Positions 43,951-51,822 of a stretch of DNA of 64,000 nt are shown here, piece after piece. Each line of letters starts with the position of its first letter. The stretch's first letter is position 1. Both the position numbers and the translations under genes were made by a program. The DNA comes from Bacillota bacterium (GTDB taxonomy: Bacteria > Bacillota > Clostridia > Acetivibrionales > JAEXSP01), in contig JAEXSP010000034.1 in assembly GCA_023453795.1 (NCBI GenBank), positions 186,001-250,000 on the forward strand, given 5' to 3'. Under the pieces are notes generated by a model, which saw only the letters and a program-made list of their open reading frames with translations, did not search any database and had not been told where the DNA came from.

Positions 43951-44541
43951 ATGTTTAAGGGGTTCAAACTTAAGTTAAGCAGGAATAAAAGTATTGACAG
44001 CGATATTTCGCCGAATTATATACTGACTTACAAGACGGATCGTAAAAGCCCGGGTTACAGGAGCCATGACATAATATCCGCTTTTGTACGGAACAGTGAT
44101 GTAATCATTGAACTGGATTGGGATCTGTTTGATGGCGCAGAGAGCAACAAGGATTATGTGAAGCAGCTTGCAGAGAAGGTAAAAGCTTTCGGACTTAAAT
44201 CAAAATACTCTGTTCACCCATCAACAAAAGCTACGTCTATTTTAGGGTTTTCAGTTACCGGCAGGAAGAAGAAAGATGTTGATAGTTTAGTTGTCTATGT
44301 ACCTAATTCAACCTGGAACCAGGAGCAGTTTAAAGCAATAGTCCCTTCTTGCGGTGCAAGATACTATATCGTAAATGAAGGAACGGAGCTGAATATCATA
44401 GATGATTTAGAGAAAATGACGGATATTGAGAAGGCGGAGACCTTCGGTACAATGATTTTTGACTATGCAGCCTTCGGAAGGATGGGTATTTTGACTAATA
44501 GCCTCTCTTATGAAGAAATAGTCGGCTTTTTAGGACTGTAA
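43951..44541 (+). CDS. Hypothetical soluble protein
   Basis: This 196-residue protein starts at ATG 43951 with the strong site TTAGGAGG. It is basic at the N-terminus (KGFKLKLSRNKS), then mixed alpha/beta, without a signal peptide, membrane helix or cysteine cluster (a single Cys near residue 133). Stretches such as VIIELDWDLFDG and SLVVYVPNSTWNQEQF suggest beta strands. It looks like a real gene from the ribosome site, codon use and lack of competing frames. I do not recognise the family. It stands alone, and the RNA promoter at 44551 begins ten bases after its stop. Confidence 0.75.
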   Translation: MFKGFKLKLSRNKSIDSDISPNYILTYKTDRKSPGYRSHDIISAFVRNSDVIIELDWDLFDGAESNKDYVKQLAEKVKAFGLKSKYSVHPSTKATSILGFSVTGRKKKDVDSLVVYVPNSTWNQEQFKAIVPSCGARYYIVNEGTELNIIDDLEKMTDIEKAETFGTMIFDYAAFGRMGILTNSLSYEEIVGFLGL

Positions 44542-44550
44542 GTTTTTTCA

Positions 44551-44579
44551 TTGACAATGTCTGGGATACCAAATATAAT
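44551..44579 (+). promoter_or_regulatory. Perfect consensus sigma-A promoter of the candidate RNA
   Basis: TTGACA at 44551-44556, a 17-base spacer and TATAAT at 44574-44579. Only the tRNA-Gly promoter in this window is equally perfect in boxes and spacing, which implies very strong transcription. Confidence 0.93.
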
Positions 44580-44625
44580 ATAGTTAAGTGTATTACGAAT
44601 ATTAGCTTAGAAAGGAGTTGTGTGT

Positions 44626-44661
44626 ATGTCTGTAAAAAATGTTGAGGTGGTTTTTAAATAA
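44626..44661 (+). CDS. Possible 11-residue leader peptide
   Basis: ATG 44626 follows AAAGGAG at 9-base spacing and opens MSVKNVEVVFK before TAA. The ribosome site is as good as that of any gene here. It sits in the 5' part of the candidate RNA, before the stems, so it could be a leader peptide, a dual-function RNA, or the start of a decayed gene. Confidence 0.4.
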   Translation: MSVKNVEVVFK

Positions 44662-44791
44662 TTTAATATCGGCACAGGTACACATAAATACCTTATGACA
44701 GGTTTTTACATGTGTTGCCTATGCAGCTTCTTTCGAGCAACCGGATGGCAAGGGGTCAACAGCCCTTAATCGTGTTTATAACAATTGGCAG

Positions 44792-44815
44792 CACGCATTG
44801 GTAGCGTGTTTTTTT
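44792..44815 (+). terminator. First terminator of the candidate RNA
   Basis: Stem CACGC/GCGTG (44792-44796 with 44804-44808) is followed by seven T. The stem is short but GC-rich. Confidence 0.7.
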
Positions 44816-44867
44816 AATGCCTTTTATTGTGTAGGGGACAATTCCAGAAGGAACATTCCCTATAGAA

Positions 44868-44902
44868 AAGCCCGCAGGTGGTCGTATGTCTGCGGGCTTT
44901 TT
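44868..44902 (+). terminator. Second, strong terminator
   Basis: Perfect 10-base arms AAGCCCGCAG and CTGCGGGCTT are followed by TTTTTG. Between the two terminators lies a further small stem (TAGGG/CCCTA, about 44832-44862). The second terminator separates the RNA from the rsgA operon. Confidence 0.92.
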
Positions 44903-44958
44903 GTATGCTTTTTCAAATATCGGAAAGAGTAAATCGGATTAATAGGAGGATGATGATT

Positions 44959-45108
44959 ATGATAAAAAAGAAAAGTAATTTTGAGATTATGAAGGAAATA
45001 AGGGGAAGCTGGGTAATTAACCCGAGGACAAGAGTGCAGGAAAATGAAATGAGGAACAAAAAGAAACGCAGACAGGAAGAAAAGAAATTGATAAAGGACG
45101 GATTTTGA
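44959..45108 (+). CDS. Small basic protein upstream of rsgA
   Basis: This encodes 49 residues, MIKKKSNFEIMKEIRGSWVI then NPRTRVQENE and a Lys/Arg-rich tail (KKKRRQEEKK). ATG 44959 is chosen because TAGGAGG lies 9-10 bases upstream; ATGs at 44950 and 44953 are too close. The stop overlaps the region just before rsgA, so the two genes are translationally linked. The composition fits a small RNA- or ribosome-binding protein, which would match the role of RsgA in 30S assembly, but this is inference. Confidence 0.8.
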   Translation: MIKKKSNFEIMKEIRGSWVINPRTRVQENEMRNKKKRRQEEKKLIKDGF

Positions 45109-45110
45109 TA

Positions 45111-46166
45111 ATGGATATAAAGGATTATGGCTGGGATAGTTATTTTGAAGGGGAATGGAATAAAAAGAATACAGGCAATCTATTCCCGGGCAGGATCACA
45201 GCTGATTACGGACAGATGCTTCAGGTTATTTCCGGATCCGGTGAACATCTTGTTAACAGGCCTGTGAAAAGGCAAGGCAGTGACATGGAGTTTGCAGTCG
45301 GCGATTGGGTAGCAATGGAGAATTCTTCAGATTCTCAATCTATACTTATCCGTGATGTATTACCTAGAAAAACCAAATTCTCAAGGGCAGCTGCTGGAAT
45401 TGAAGTAAAGGAACAGATTGTTGCGTCAAATGTTGATACAGTTTTTCTTATCCAGTCACTAAACAGGGATTTTAATATGAAAAGGCTGGAGCGATATCTT
45501 ATAGCTGCCTGGGAGAGCGGAGCTATCCCTGTAGTTGTACTGACCAAATCAGATTGCTGTGATAATGTGAGTGAAAAGATGGCTATTGTTTATAACACTG
45601 CTCCGGGTGTAGAGGTTCATGCAGTCAGTTGTATAGAAGGACAAGGGCTTGAAGAGATAAGAAAATACTTTGTACAAGGCAGGACTGTGGCATTGCTTGG
45701 CTCTTCAGGCGTTGGCAAATCAACCTTGGTGAATACCCTGGCAGGTAAAGAAGTCTTAAAAACCAAGGAGATTCGTGAGGATGACAACCGCGGAAGGCAT
45801 ACCACCACTCATAGAGAACTCTTGCTTTTGCCCGGCGGAGGACTGATTCTTGATACTCCGGGAATGAGATCCTTATCATTATGGGAAGCTGAAACAGGAA
45901 TGGAGGTCATGTTCGGAGACATTGAGGAACTCACTGTACAGTGCCGCTTTTATGACTGCAAGCATGAGAATGAACCGGGCTGTGCTGTCAGAGAAGCGTT
46001 GGAAAACGGTAAGCTTGAACCGAAAAGGTGGGAAAGCTGGCTTAAGCTTCAAAAGGAGCTGGCTCGCTTGGAAGCCAAGAAGGAAGGGAAGCTGAGACTT
46101 CAGGAAAAGCAGTGGGGCAAGCAGATTGCGAAATTTAAAAAAGAATTGTATAAAGGGGGACAATGA
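45111..46166 (+). CDS. rsgA: Ribosome small-subunit-dependent GTPase A
   Basis: This 351-residue circularly permuted GTPase helps late 30S subunit maturation. An N-terminal OB-fold (about 30-100) is followed by the permuted G motifs: G4 VLTKSD (about 143), G1 GSSGVGKST (about 200), G2/G3 with GRHTTTHRE and LDTPGMR. The zinc site at the C-terminus has Cys/His in CRFYDCKHENEPGC (about 280-293). ATG 45111 follows AAAGGA; a TTG two codons earlier overlaps the previous stop. The following methyltransferase gene starts after three bases. Confidence 0.96.
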   Translation: MDIKDYGWDSYFEGEWNKKNTGNLFPGRITADYGQMLQVISGSGEHLVNRPVKRQGSDMEFAVGDWVAMENSSDSQSILIRDVLPRKTKFSRAAAGIEVKEQIVASNVDTVFLIQSLNRDFNMKRLERYLIAAWESGAIPVVVLTKSDCCDNVSEKMAIVYNTAPGVEVHAVSCIEGQGLEEIRKYFVQGRTVALLGSSGVGKSTLVNTLAGKEVLKTKEIREDDNRGRHTTTHRELLLLPGGGLILDTPGMRSLSLWEAETGMEVMFGDIEELTVQCRFYDCKHENEPGCAVREALENGKLEPKRWESWLKLQKELARLEAKKEGKLRLQEKQWGKQIAKFKKELYKGGQ

Positions 46167-46169
46167 AAA

Positions 46170-47024
46170 ATGGATTTAAATAATTTGTTTGATTTTATTG
46201 GACAGAACACATCAAAGCCCGACCTTTTTGAACCGGGCGAGGAAAAATTCTGGGATGATCCGCATATCTCAAAGAGTATGCTTGCAGCACACCTTGAAAA
46301 GGATAACGACTTAGCCAGCCGAAGGACAGCTACAATCGACAGGACAATAATACACCTTCTTGAATCCGGCCTGCTGAAACCCGGAATGAAAGTCCTTGAT
46401 CTGGGGTGCGGTCCGGGGCTCTATGCTGAAAAGCTCTGCAAAGCAGGTATTCATGTTGTAGGGCTTGATATATCAAGCCGCTCGCTGGAATATGCTAAAC
46501 AGAAGGCGCAAGAAGCCGGATTGGATATAGAATACTATTTCAGAAACTTTTTTGAGATAGACTATACAGATGAGTTTGATGCGGTTATCCAGGTATATGG
46601 GGAGCTTAATACATTTTCCGATGAGAAGAGGGATAAGCTCCTGGGGCTGATAAATAAAGCACTAAAAAACAATGGAGTTTTCATTTTCGATATTTCGACA
46701 AGAGAGCTGAGAGCAAAATATGGAGTGAAAAACGAATGGTATATGAGTGACGGAGGCTTTTGGAGACCGGGAAAACATTTGGTTCTTGAACAGGGCTTTG
46801 ACTATCCTGAAGAGGACACATGGGTGGACCAGTTTATTGTTGCTGATGAACAGGGAATAAAGGTCTACAGAAACTGGTACCATGATTATTCTTTTGACAC
46901 AATCAAGCCTGTTCTTAATAATGCAGGTTTCAAGATTAAGCATGTCTGGAATGACTTAACCGGAAATAGCTTCACAGAAGGAAGCGATTGGATTGCAATT
47001 TGTGCGGAGGTTATAAAAAGATGA
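46170..47024 (+). CDS. Class I SAM-dependent methyltransferase
   Basis: This 284-residue cytosolic methyltransferase has a helical lead (1-65), then motif I VLDLGCGPGLYAEKL (about 75-89), the ribose-binding acid in VVGLDISSRSLEYA, and the post-motif FDAVIQVYGELNTFSD. Substrate unknown; the core resembles small-molecule methyltransferases. AAAGGGGGACA precedes ATG. It overlaps the next acetyltransferase gene by four bases (ATGA), so it is part of the rsgA operon. Confidence 0.87.
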   Translation: MDLNNLFDFIGQNTSKPDLFEPGEEKFWDDPHISKSMLAAHLEKDNDLASRRTATIDRTIIHLLESGLLKPGMKVLDLGCGPGLYAEKLCKAGIHVVGLDISSRSLEYAKQKAQEAGLDIEYYFRNFFEIDYTDEFDAVIQVYGELNTFSDEKRDKLLGLINKALKNNGVFIFDISTRELRAKYGVKNEWYMSDGGFWRPGKHLVLEQGFDYPEEDTWVDQFIVADEQGIKVYRNWYHDYSFDTIKPVLNNAGFKIKHVWNDLTGNSFTEGSDWIAICAEVIKR

Positions 47025-47986
47025 AAATAGTAGATTTGAATGAAACCCATCTTGAAGAAGCGTGCAAGCTATTTGCTTCTTCTTATGAATGCCAGCGGAA
47101 ATTAACACCTATACTTGATGAGAGCAATGGACGTGCAGATAAGATAATACCGATGCTGAAGGAATGCATTGATAAGTACCCGGGTGTTGCAATTGTTGAT
47201 AAGGGAAAATTGACCGGGTACATGTCAGGAATGTTTTTACAGGGAGTACTTGGTGTTCATAAGGGAGCTTTTGTTCCGGAATGGGCACATGCCTCTGTTA
47301 AAGATGGTGCATTTGATATTTACCGTAGGCTTTATCAGGCAATTGGACAAAGTTGGGTTGCTGAAGGCTGCCTTACCCATGGAATTCAGTTTTTAAGCTG
47401 TGCCGATGCTGCTCAGGATGCATTCTGCTGGAATGGATTCGGAAGGACATGTATTGATGCAATGCGAAGGGTAGAGCCAATTTATACAAAAGCTTCGGAT
47501 GGAATCCGAATTGGATGTATAACGGAAAAGGACTTACTCTTGTGGCTGCCCCAGGTAGATGGACACTACAGACATCTTACCAAAGCGCCTGTATTTAATC
47601 CATACTTGGAATCTGTAACTTCAGATGAACTGGGTAGTATGTTAAAGCAACCAGGTAATTTTGCATGGATGGCATGGTATGGGAAGGAAGCTGTAGGATA
47701 TATGAAGGTAGCACCGATTGAGGAAGGAGCAGCATGGATAGTCAATGGAAAAAGAAAAATTGCGGTCAATGGTGCTTATGTAAAGCCTGAGTATAGGGGT
47801 AAAGGTATTGCAAAAATGCTGTTGTCAACTATTATGACATGTATTCAAGATGAAGGCTTTGAACGGTGTTCTGTTGACTTTGAGGCTACAAATCTGGAGG
47901 CATGCCAATTCTGGCTGAAGTATTTTCAGCCTGTATGCAAATCTATGGTACGAAGGCTGAACGAAAGCATATTGAAGAGTATTTAA
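47021..47986 (+). CDS. GNAT-family N-acetyltransferase, two-domain
   Basis: This 321-residue protein has a GNAT fold in the C-terminal half: the acetyl-CoA loop VKPEYRGKGIAKMLL near residue 255-270, then a CSVDFEATNLEACQFW segment. The N-terminal half looks like a second, weaker GNAT domain (ETHLEEACKLFASSYECQ, then a VAIVDKGKLTGYMSG strand). Substrate unknown. ATG 47021 has GGAGG ten bases upstream and overlaps the methyltransferase stop. Confidence 0.82.
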   Translation: MKIVDLNETHLEEACKLFASSYECQRKLTPILDESNGRADKIIPMLKECIDKYPGVAIVDKGKLTGYMSGMFLQGVLGVHKGAFVPEWAHASVKDGAFDIYRRLYQAIGQSWVAEGCLTHGIQFLSCADAAQDAFCWNGFGRTCIDAMRRVEPIYTKASDGIRIGCITEKDLLLWLPQVDGHYRHLTKAPVFNPYLESVTSDELGSMLKQPGNFAWMAWYGKEAVGYMKVAPIEEGAAWIVNGKRKIAVNGAYVKPEYRGKGIAKMLLSTIMTCIQDEGFERCSVDFEATNLEACQFWLKYFQPVCKSMVRRLNESILKSI

Positions 47987-48010
47987 TACATTTACGTGGA
48001 GAGAAAAACT

Positions 48011-48445
48011 ATGATAAGAGAAATATTAAAGGATGACATTGACGCTTGTGCAGGCTTATTGATGGAGGCATACAATTGTGAGCCGTGGAACAATCAGTGG
48101 AGGGAAGAAACCGCAAAAAGCTACTTGAGTGAGTTCTTAGAGAACAACAATTTCGTCGGATATGCCGCTTTTAAAGATGAAACAATGGTCGGGGCTGTGT
48201 TTGCACACCAAAGGACATGGTGGACAAATGACGAGGTTTACATAGATGAGCTTTTCATTAGCCCCGCCAGTCAGGGAAAGGGCTATGGAACAAAGCTTCT
48301 GGGAAGGATAGAGGAGTATGCGCGTTCCAGAAAGCTTGGAGGAGTGACGCTGCTGACAAATAAATACTTTCCGGCTATGAATTTCTACAAGAAAAAAGAC
48401 TATACCCAGGCAGAGCATGTAGTTTTTCTGTATAAGGAGACATAA
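48011..48445 (+). CDS. GNAT-family N-acetyltransferase
   Basis: This is a 144-residue single-domain acetyltransferase. IREILKDDIDACAGLLMEAY opens the fold, and ELFISPASQGKGYGTKLL (about 75-92) is the acetyl-CoA-binding strand and loop. The end FPAMNFYKKKDYTQAEHVVF is the usual terminal strand pattern. The start is ATG 48011 with GGAGAG seven bases upstream; an earlier GTG is rejected. Substrate not readable, possibly an amine or an antibiotic. Confidence 0.85.
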   Translation: MIREILKDDIDACAGLLMEAYNCEPWNNQWREETAKSYLSEFLENNNFVGYAAFKDETMVGAVFAHQRTWWTNDEVYIDELFISPASQGKGYGTKLLGRIEEYARSRKLGGVTLLTNKYFPAMNFYKKKDYTQAEHVVFLYKET

Positions 48446-48554
48446 GGCATTTACTCCACATATGGCTAAATGTATAATTGAAACTGCATAGATAAAGGCA
48501 TTTAGTATGTGTTAGTCTGCTTTAGCATTAAGTAAAGAGTGGGGGGGAATAACT

Positions 48555-49454
48555 TTGATTATCAGCGCCAGCCGGAGAACAGACATACCTGCGTTTTACA
48601 GCGATTGGTTCTTTAACAGGATCAGGGAGGGCTTTGTTTTGGTCAGAAATCCAATGAATCCTCATCAGGTAAGCAGGATATCTCTGGATCTGACTTCGGT
48701 GGACTGTATCGTTTTCTGGACGAAGAATCCTGAAAAAATGCTTCCGAAACTTGATCTCATCAAGGATTACCCCTATTACTTTCAATTAACCCTGAATCCA
48801 TATGATATCTCTCTGGAGCCGGACGTACCCAGAAAAGCTGCCGTAGTTGCTGCGTTTAAAAGACTTTCGGATATAATCGGTCCCCAGAGGATTATATGGA
48901 GGTATGACCCAATCCTGCTGAACGGCACAATTGATATGGAATATCATGTAAGGTATTTTGACGTCTTGGCGAAGAAACTTCAAGGGTATACTTCAAAATG
49001 TGTCATTAGTTTCATAGACAGCTATAGAAAGGCAGATAAGGCATTTAAGGCTAAAGGAATCGTTCAATTGGATGATGAGGCTAAAAGACTGATATCACAA
49101 AAAGTCTCTGTAATTGCAGCCGGGTACGGGCTTACAGTTGAAACCTGTGCTGAAGAGATTGATTTAAATGCTTTCGGCATAGGACATGCAAGCTGTATCG
49201 ATACTGATCTGATTGAAGCAATCTCGGGGACAAGGATAATAGCCAAAAAAGATAGGAATCAGAGGAAGGCTTGCGGGTGTGCTGTAAGTGTCGATATCGG
49301 GGCCTATGATACATGTCCCCATGGCTGTCTGTACTGCTATGCAAATGCAAGCCAAGATGCAGTTAAAAGGAATACTGCAAACCATGAGGCAGATTATCCT
49401 TTACTGTGCAGCAGATTAACCGAGCTGGACAAGATTTATGAGAGAAGGGGTTAG
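48555..49454 (+). CDS. DUF1848 family protein
   Basis: This is a 299-residue cytosolic protein of the DUF1848 family. It begins IISASRRTDIPAFYSDWFFNR with RNPMNP and CIVFWTKNPEKM, the family start. Near the C-terminus it has CGCAVSVDIGAYDTCPHGCLYCYA, a cluster-binding-like CxxxCxxC reminiscent of radical SAM enzymes but located at the wrong end of the chain. Biochemical role unknown to me. The start is TTG 48555, behind a run of seven G at 6-7 bases. It is followed by an acetyltransferase gene two bases after the stop. Confidence 0.85.
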   Translation: MIISASRRTDIPAFYSDWFFNRIREGFVLVRNPMNPHQVSRISLDLTSVDCIVFWTKNPEKMLPKLDLIKDYPYYFQLTLNPYDISLEPDVPRKAAVVAAFKRLSDIIGPQRIIWRYDPILLNGTIDMEYHVRYFDVLAKKLQGYTSKCVISFIDSYRKADKAFKAKGIVQLDDEAKRLISQKVSVIAAGYGLTVETCAEEIDLNAFGIGHASCIDTDLIEAISGTRIIAKKDRNQRKACGCAVSVDIGAYDTCPHGCLYCYANASQDAVKRNTANHEADYPLLCSRLTELDKIYERRG

Positions 49455-49456
49455 AA

Positions 49457-49915
49457 ATGAGCTTTGCGATAGTAAAAACGGACAGCAAAAATTCCGGCTT
49501 TATCAAATTGATAAAGCTGCTTGACGAAGATCTGTCAAAGCGGTACGGAGAAGTACAGGCGCAGTATGAAAAACACAACAAAATTGACCTTATAAATGAT
49601 GTAATAGTGGTATATAAAGCTGAGTCTCCGGTTGCCTGTGGGGCATTCAAGGAATATGATTCCCAGTCTGTGGAGCTGAAGCGGATATTTGTAGTGCCTG
49701 AGCAAAGACGGCAGGGCTTGGCGAGGATGATTGTTTGTGAATTGGAGAAGCTGGCAGAGAGCAGAGAATATAAATATGCTTTGCTGGAGACAGGTAGAAA
49801 GCAATATGAAGCTATAGACTTATATAATAAGCTTGGATATTTGCAAATTCAAAACTATGGACCATATATCGGGAATGCAAACAGCATATGCATGAAAAAA
49901 GCTTTACTATATTAG
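49457..49915 (+). CDS. GNAT-family N-acetyltransferase
   Basis: This 152-residue acetyltransferase has the central motif ELKRIFVVPEQRRQGLARMI at about 74-93 and YALLETGRKQYEAIDLYNKLGY as the following strand-helix. It resembles small-molecule acetyltransferases of unknown specificity. Its ribosome site (GAAGGGG) lies in the end of the DUF1848 gene, so the two are cotranscribed. A perfect but tail-less inverted repeat (TATCATTG/CAATGATA, 49918-49947) follows. Confidence 0.85.
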   Translation: MSFAIVKTDSKNSGFIKLIKLLDEDLSKRYGEVQAQYEKHNKIDLINDVIVVYKAESPVACGAFKEYDSQSVELKRIFVVPEQRRQGLARMIVCELEKLAESREYKYALLETGRKQYEAIDLYNKLGYLQIQNYGPYIGNANSICMKKALLY

Positions 49916-50072
49916 TCTATCATTGCTAAATGGCTGAAACAATGATACAATATCAAAGTTAATAATTGGAAGATATGACGCGTTTAGTCAGGCAACAAGG
50001 AAAAGGACAGTAATAAATAATATAACGGTTAAAAAGAAAAAGTAATATAAATTTGATCGAGGTAAATAGGAC

Positions 50073-50891
50073 ATGAGAAAATTAATTTATAAAATTGCCA
50101 TAATACTGATTTCAGCAATGTTAGTAACTGCTTTTTCAGTTCAGGCAGTTGCTGAACAGAAAAATAAATATAATGCTACAGTAAAAAACAAACAGATATT
50201 TTTAAACGGAAAGCAGCTTACAAAATCGGCATCCGAAAAAAGCCAGCCTGTAGTATCTCCGGATAATAAGAAGGTTTTATTTATAGCAACTACTAAAGTC
50301 AGCATAAAGTTGGGCGTAGTTGATATCAAGACAAAAGCAGAGAGGATAATTAACATTAAGGATACCTTTCCCCAGATCATGCATATAGAATGGTTGTCGA
50401 ATTCGAAAGCCGGAGTTTTGCTGCATATCAATCCTGGCCTTGAAAACTATCTAACATACGATATTAATACAGGTAAAATAATTGACAGTTTTTACGGATA
50501 CAGCTTTATTTATGATAAATCCATGACACACATCCTTTATATCCTGGCGCCACCGCATTTTTCTTCTGAAAAAGGGAGCTATACAGTTATGCTTGACCAA
50601 GCATCATTATACAAAACTGATGGGAAAACTGCCCTTGACAACAGCTTGTATCCATCCGCCAGCTTTAAGAGGATTGCATTCTTTGAATACAGCGCAGAAG
50701 ACAAGACTAAATCAAAAATTGTCATACTGTCGATCGAAAATAATAAAGTGAAGTCAAAAGTCAAAATAACTTGGAATAAAAGCATATGCGAACTTAAATG
50801 GAAAAATGATGATTTTTTATCCATAGGAAATGCTGCCAGCTATGATCTGAAAAAGTCCAAACTTACTATGAGCGGCTCTGAAAATAAATAA
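50073..50891 (+). CDS. Exported protein with TolB/propeller-like repeats
   Basis: This 272-residue protein has a signal peptide (MRKLIYKIAIILISAMLVTA, cleavage near VQAVAEQ). The mature part has repeated blade-like segments such as SQPVVSPDNKKVLFIAT, IEWLSNSKAGVLLHI and SASFKRIAFFEYS, which recall WD40-like (TolB) beta-propeller blades. There is no lipobox, so it is probably secreted or wall-associated. No catalytic motif is visible. The ribosome site GAGGTAAATAGG is acceptable. Function unknown. Confidence 0.7.
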   Translation: MRKLIYKIAIILISAMLVTAFSVQAVAEQKNKYNATVKNKQIFLNGKQLTKSASEKSQPVVSPDNKKVLFIATTKVSIKLGVVDIKTKAERIINIKDTFPQIMHIEWLSNSKAGVLLHINPGLENYLTYDINTGKIIDSFYGYSFIYDKSMTHILYILAPPHFSSEKGSYTVMLDQASLYKTDGKTALDNSLYPSASFKRIAFFEYSAEDKTKSKIVILSIENNKVKSKVKITWNKSICELKWKNDDFLSIGNAASYDLKKSKLTMSGSENK

Positions 50892-51006
50892 AGACACTTA
50901 AGCTTTGAATGTCACCCTTCTCTATCAGAAGACAATATCAAAGAGTATGCAATAAAGATTAACCGAGTTTTATAGAAGTTTGCATTATTGCTTCTTAGAA
51001 TTATAC

Positions 51007-51044
51007 AATACTGATGTTTTTACAGCATCGGTATTATTTTTTAC
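51007..51044 (+). terminator. Terminator before the two-component operon
   Basis: A 10-pair stem AATACTGATG/CATCGGTATT (51007-51016 with 51026-51035, one U-G) is followed by ATTTTTTA. Confidence 0.88.
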
Positions 51045-51125
51045 GTACGGAATATACAGTTTATTTTTCGGATATGTTAGAATAATGGCATAATGTGACT
51101 TGCGATGAATTGGGGGGTAATAAGG

Positions 51126-51812
51126 TTGAATAATATTCTTCTTGTGGAAGATGACCTAAGCATTATTGACGGACTTGAGTTTTCCTTGAAGAAAAACGGC
51201 TTCAATGTGGACATTGCCAGAACGGTCAGTGAAGCCATTACAAAATACAGCGATGAAAAGTATCAATTGCTCCTCCTTGATCTCACTCTTCCAGACGGGA
51301 AGGGTTTTGAAATCTGTAAAAAGGTTAGGATGTCATCGTCCGTACCGATTATTTTTCTTACCGCTTCAGATGAAGAAGTAAATGTAGTGATGGGACTGGA
51401 TATGGGAGGCGATGACTACATAACAAAGCCGTTCAAGCTTAATGAGCTTGTATCCAGAATAAATGCTCTGCTTCGTCGTGCCAGGCTTTCAGGAAATGAA
51501 CAGGCTGAAATAAAAGCAAACGATATGACTGTAAGGCTTATGGAAAAACGGGTATTCAAAAACGAAAGTGAGATTGAGCTTACAACCGCTGAATTCAGGC
51601 TCTTGTGTTTGTTTATGAAAAATCCCAATATCGTGCTTACAAGAGATGTCATTTTGGACAGGCTGTGGGACGGGAACGGAAGCTTTATTGATGATAATAC
51701 GCTGTCCGTATATATCAGCAGACTTAGAAACAAGATTGAAGATAATCCCGAAAACCCTCAGTTTTTGCAAACTGTCAGGAGAATGGGCTATAAATGGAAT
51801 ATAGTGAAGTAA
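51126..51812 (+). CDS. OmpR/PhoB-family response regulator
   Basis: This 228-residue transcription regulator has a receiver domain (1-120) with LLVEDDLSI, phospho-acceptor Asp in LLLDLTLPDG, and Lys in YITKPF. The C-terminal winged helix (about 130-226) has ELTTAEFRLL and VYISRLRNKIE...VRRMGYKW. The start is uncertain: TTG 51126 has a G-run eight bases before and gives the canonical N-terminus; ATG 51105 lacks a ribosome site. It forms an operon with the kinase and ABC exporter genes, which it probably controls. Confidence 0.92.
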   Translation: MNNILLVEDDLSIIDGLEFSLKKNGFNVDIARTVSEAITKYSDEKYQLLLLDLTLPDGKGFEICKKVRMSSSVPIIFLTASDEEVNVVMGLDMGGDDYITKPFKLNELVSRINALLRRARLSGNEQAEIKANDMTVRLMEKRVFKNESEIELTTAEFRLLCLFMKNPNIVLTRDVILDRLWDGNGSFIDDNTLSVYISRLRNKIEDNPENPQFLQTVRRMGYKWNIVK

Positions 51813-51822
51813 GGAGTTGTGT

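Larger units (their letters stand above)
44586..44815 (+). ncRNA. Candidate structured non-coding RNA of about 230 nt
   Basis: The transcript from the consensus promoter would end at the first terminator. Visible stems are ACACAT/ATGTGT (about 44690 with 44710), extended outward by GG/CC; an inner ACCT/AGGT; TTGCC/GGCAA (about 44715 with 44746) enclosing GCTTCTTTCGAGC; and AAGGG/CCCTT (44750 with 44766). The 5' part contains an 11-codon frame behind an excellent ribosome site. I cannot match it to a known riboswitch from memory. Known abundant clostridial RNAs such as the raiA motif should be tested first. Confidence 0.65.

Noticed and set aside
49918..49947. Terminator after the acetyltransferase
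   Set aside because: The inverted repeat is perfect, but it has a 14-base loop and no U-run.
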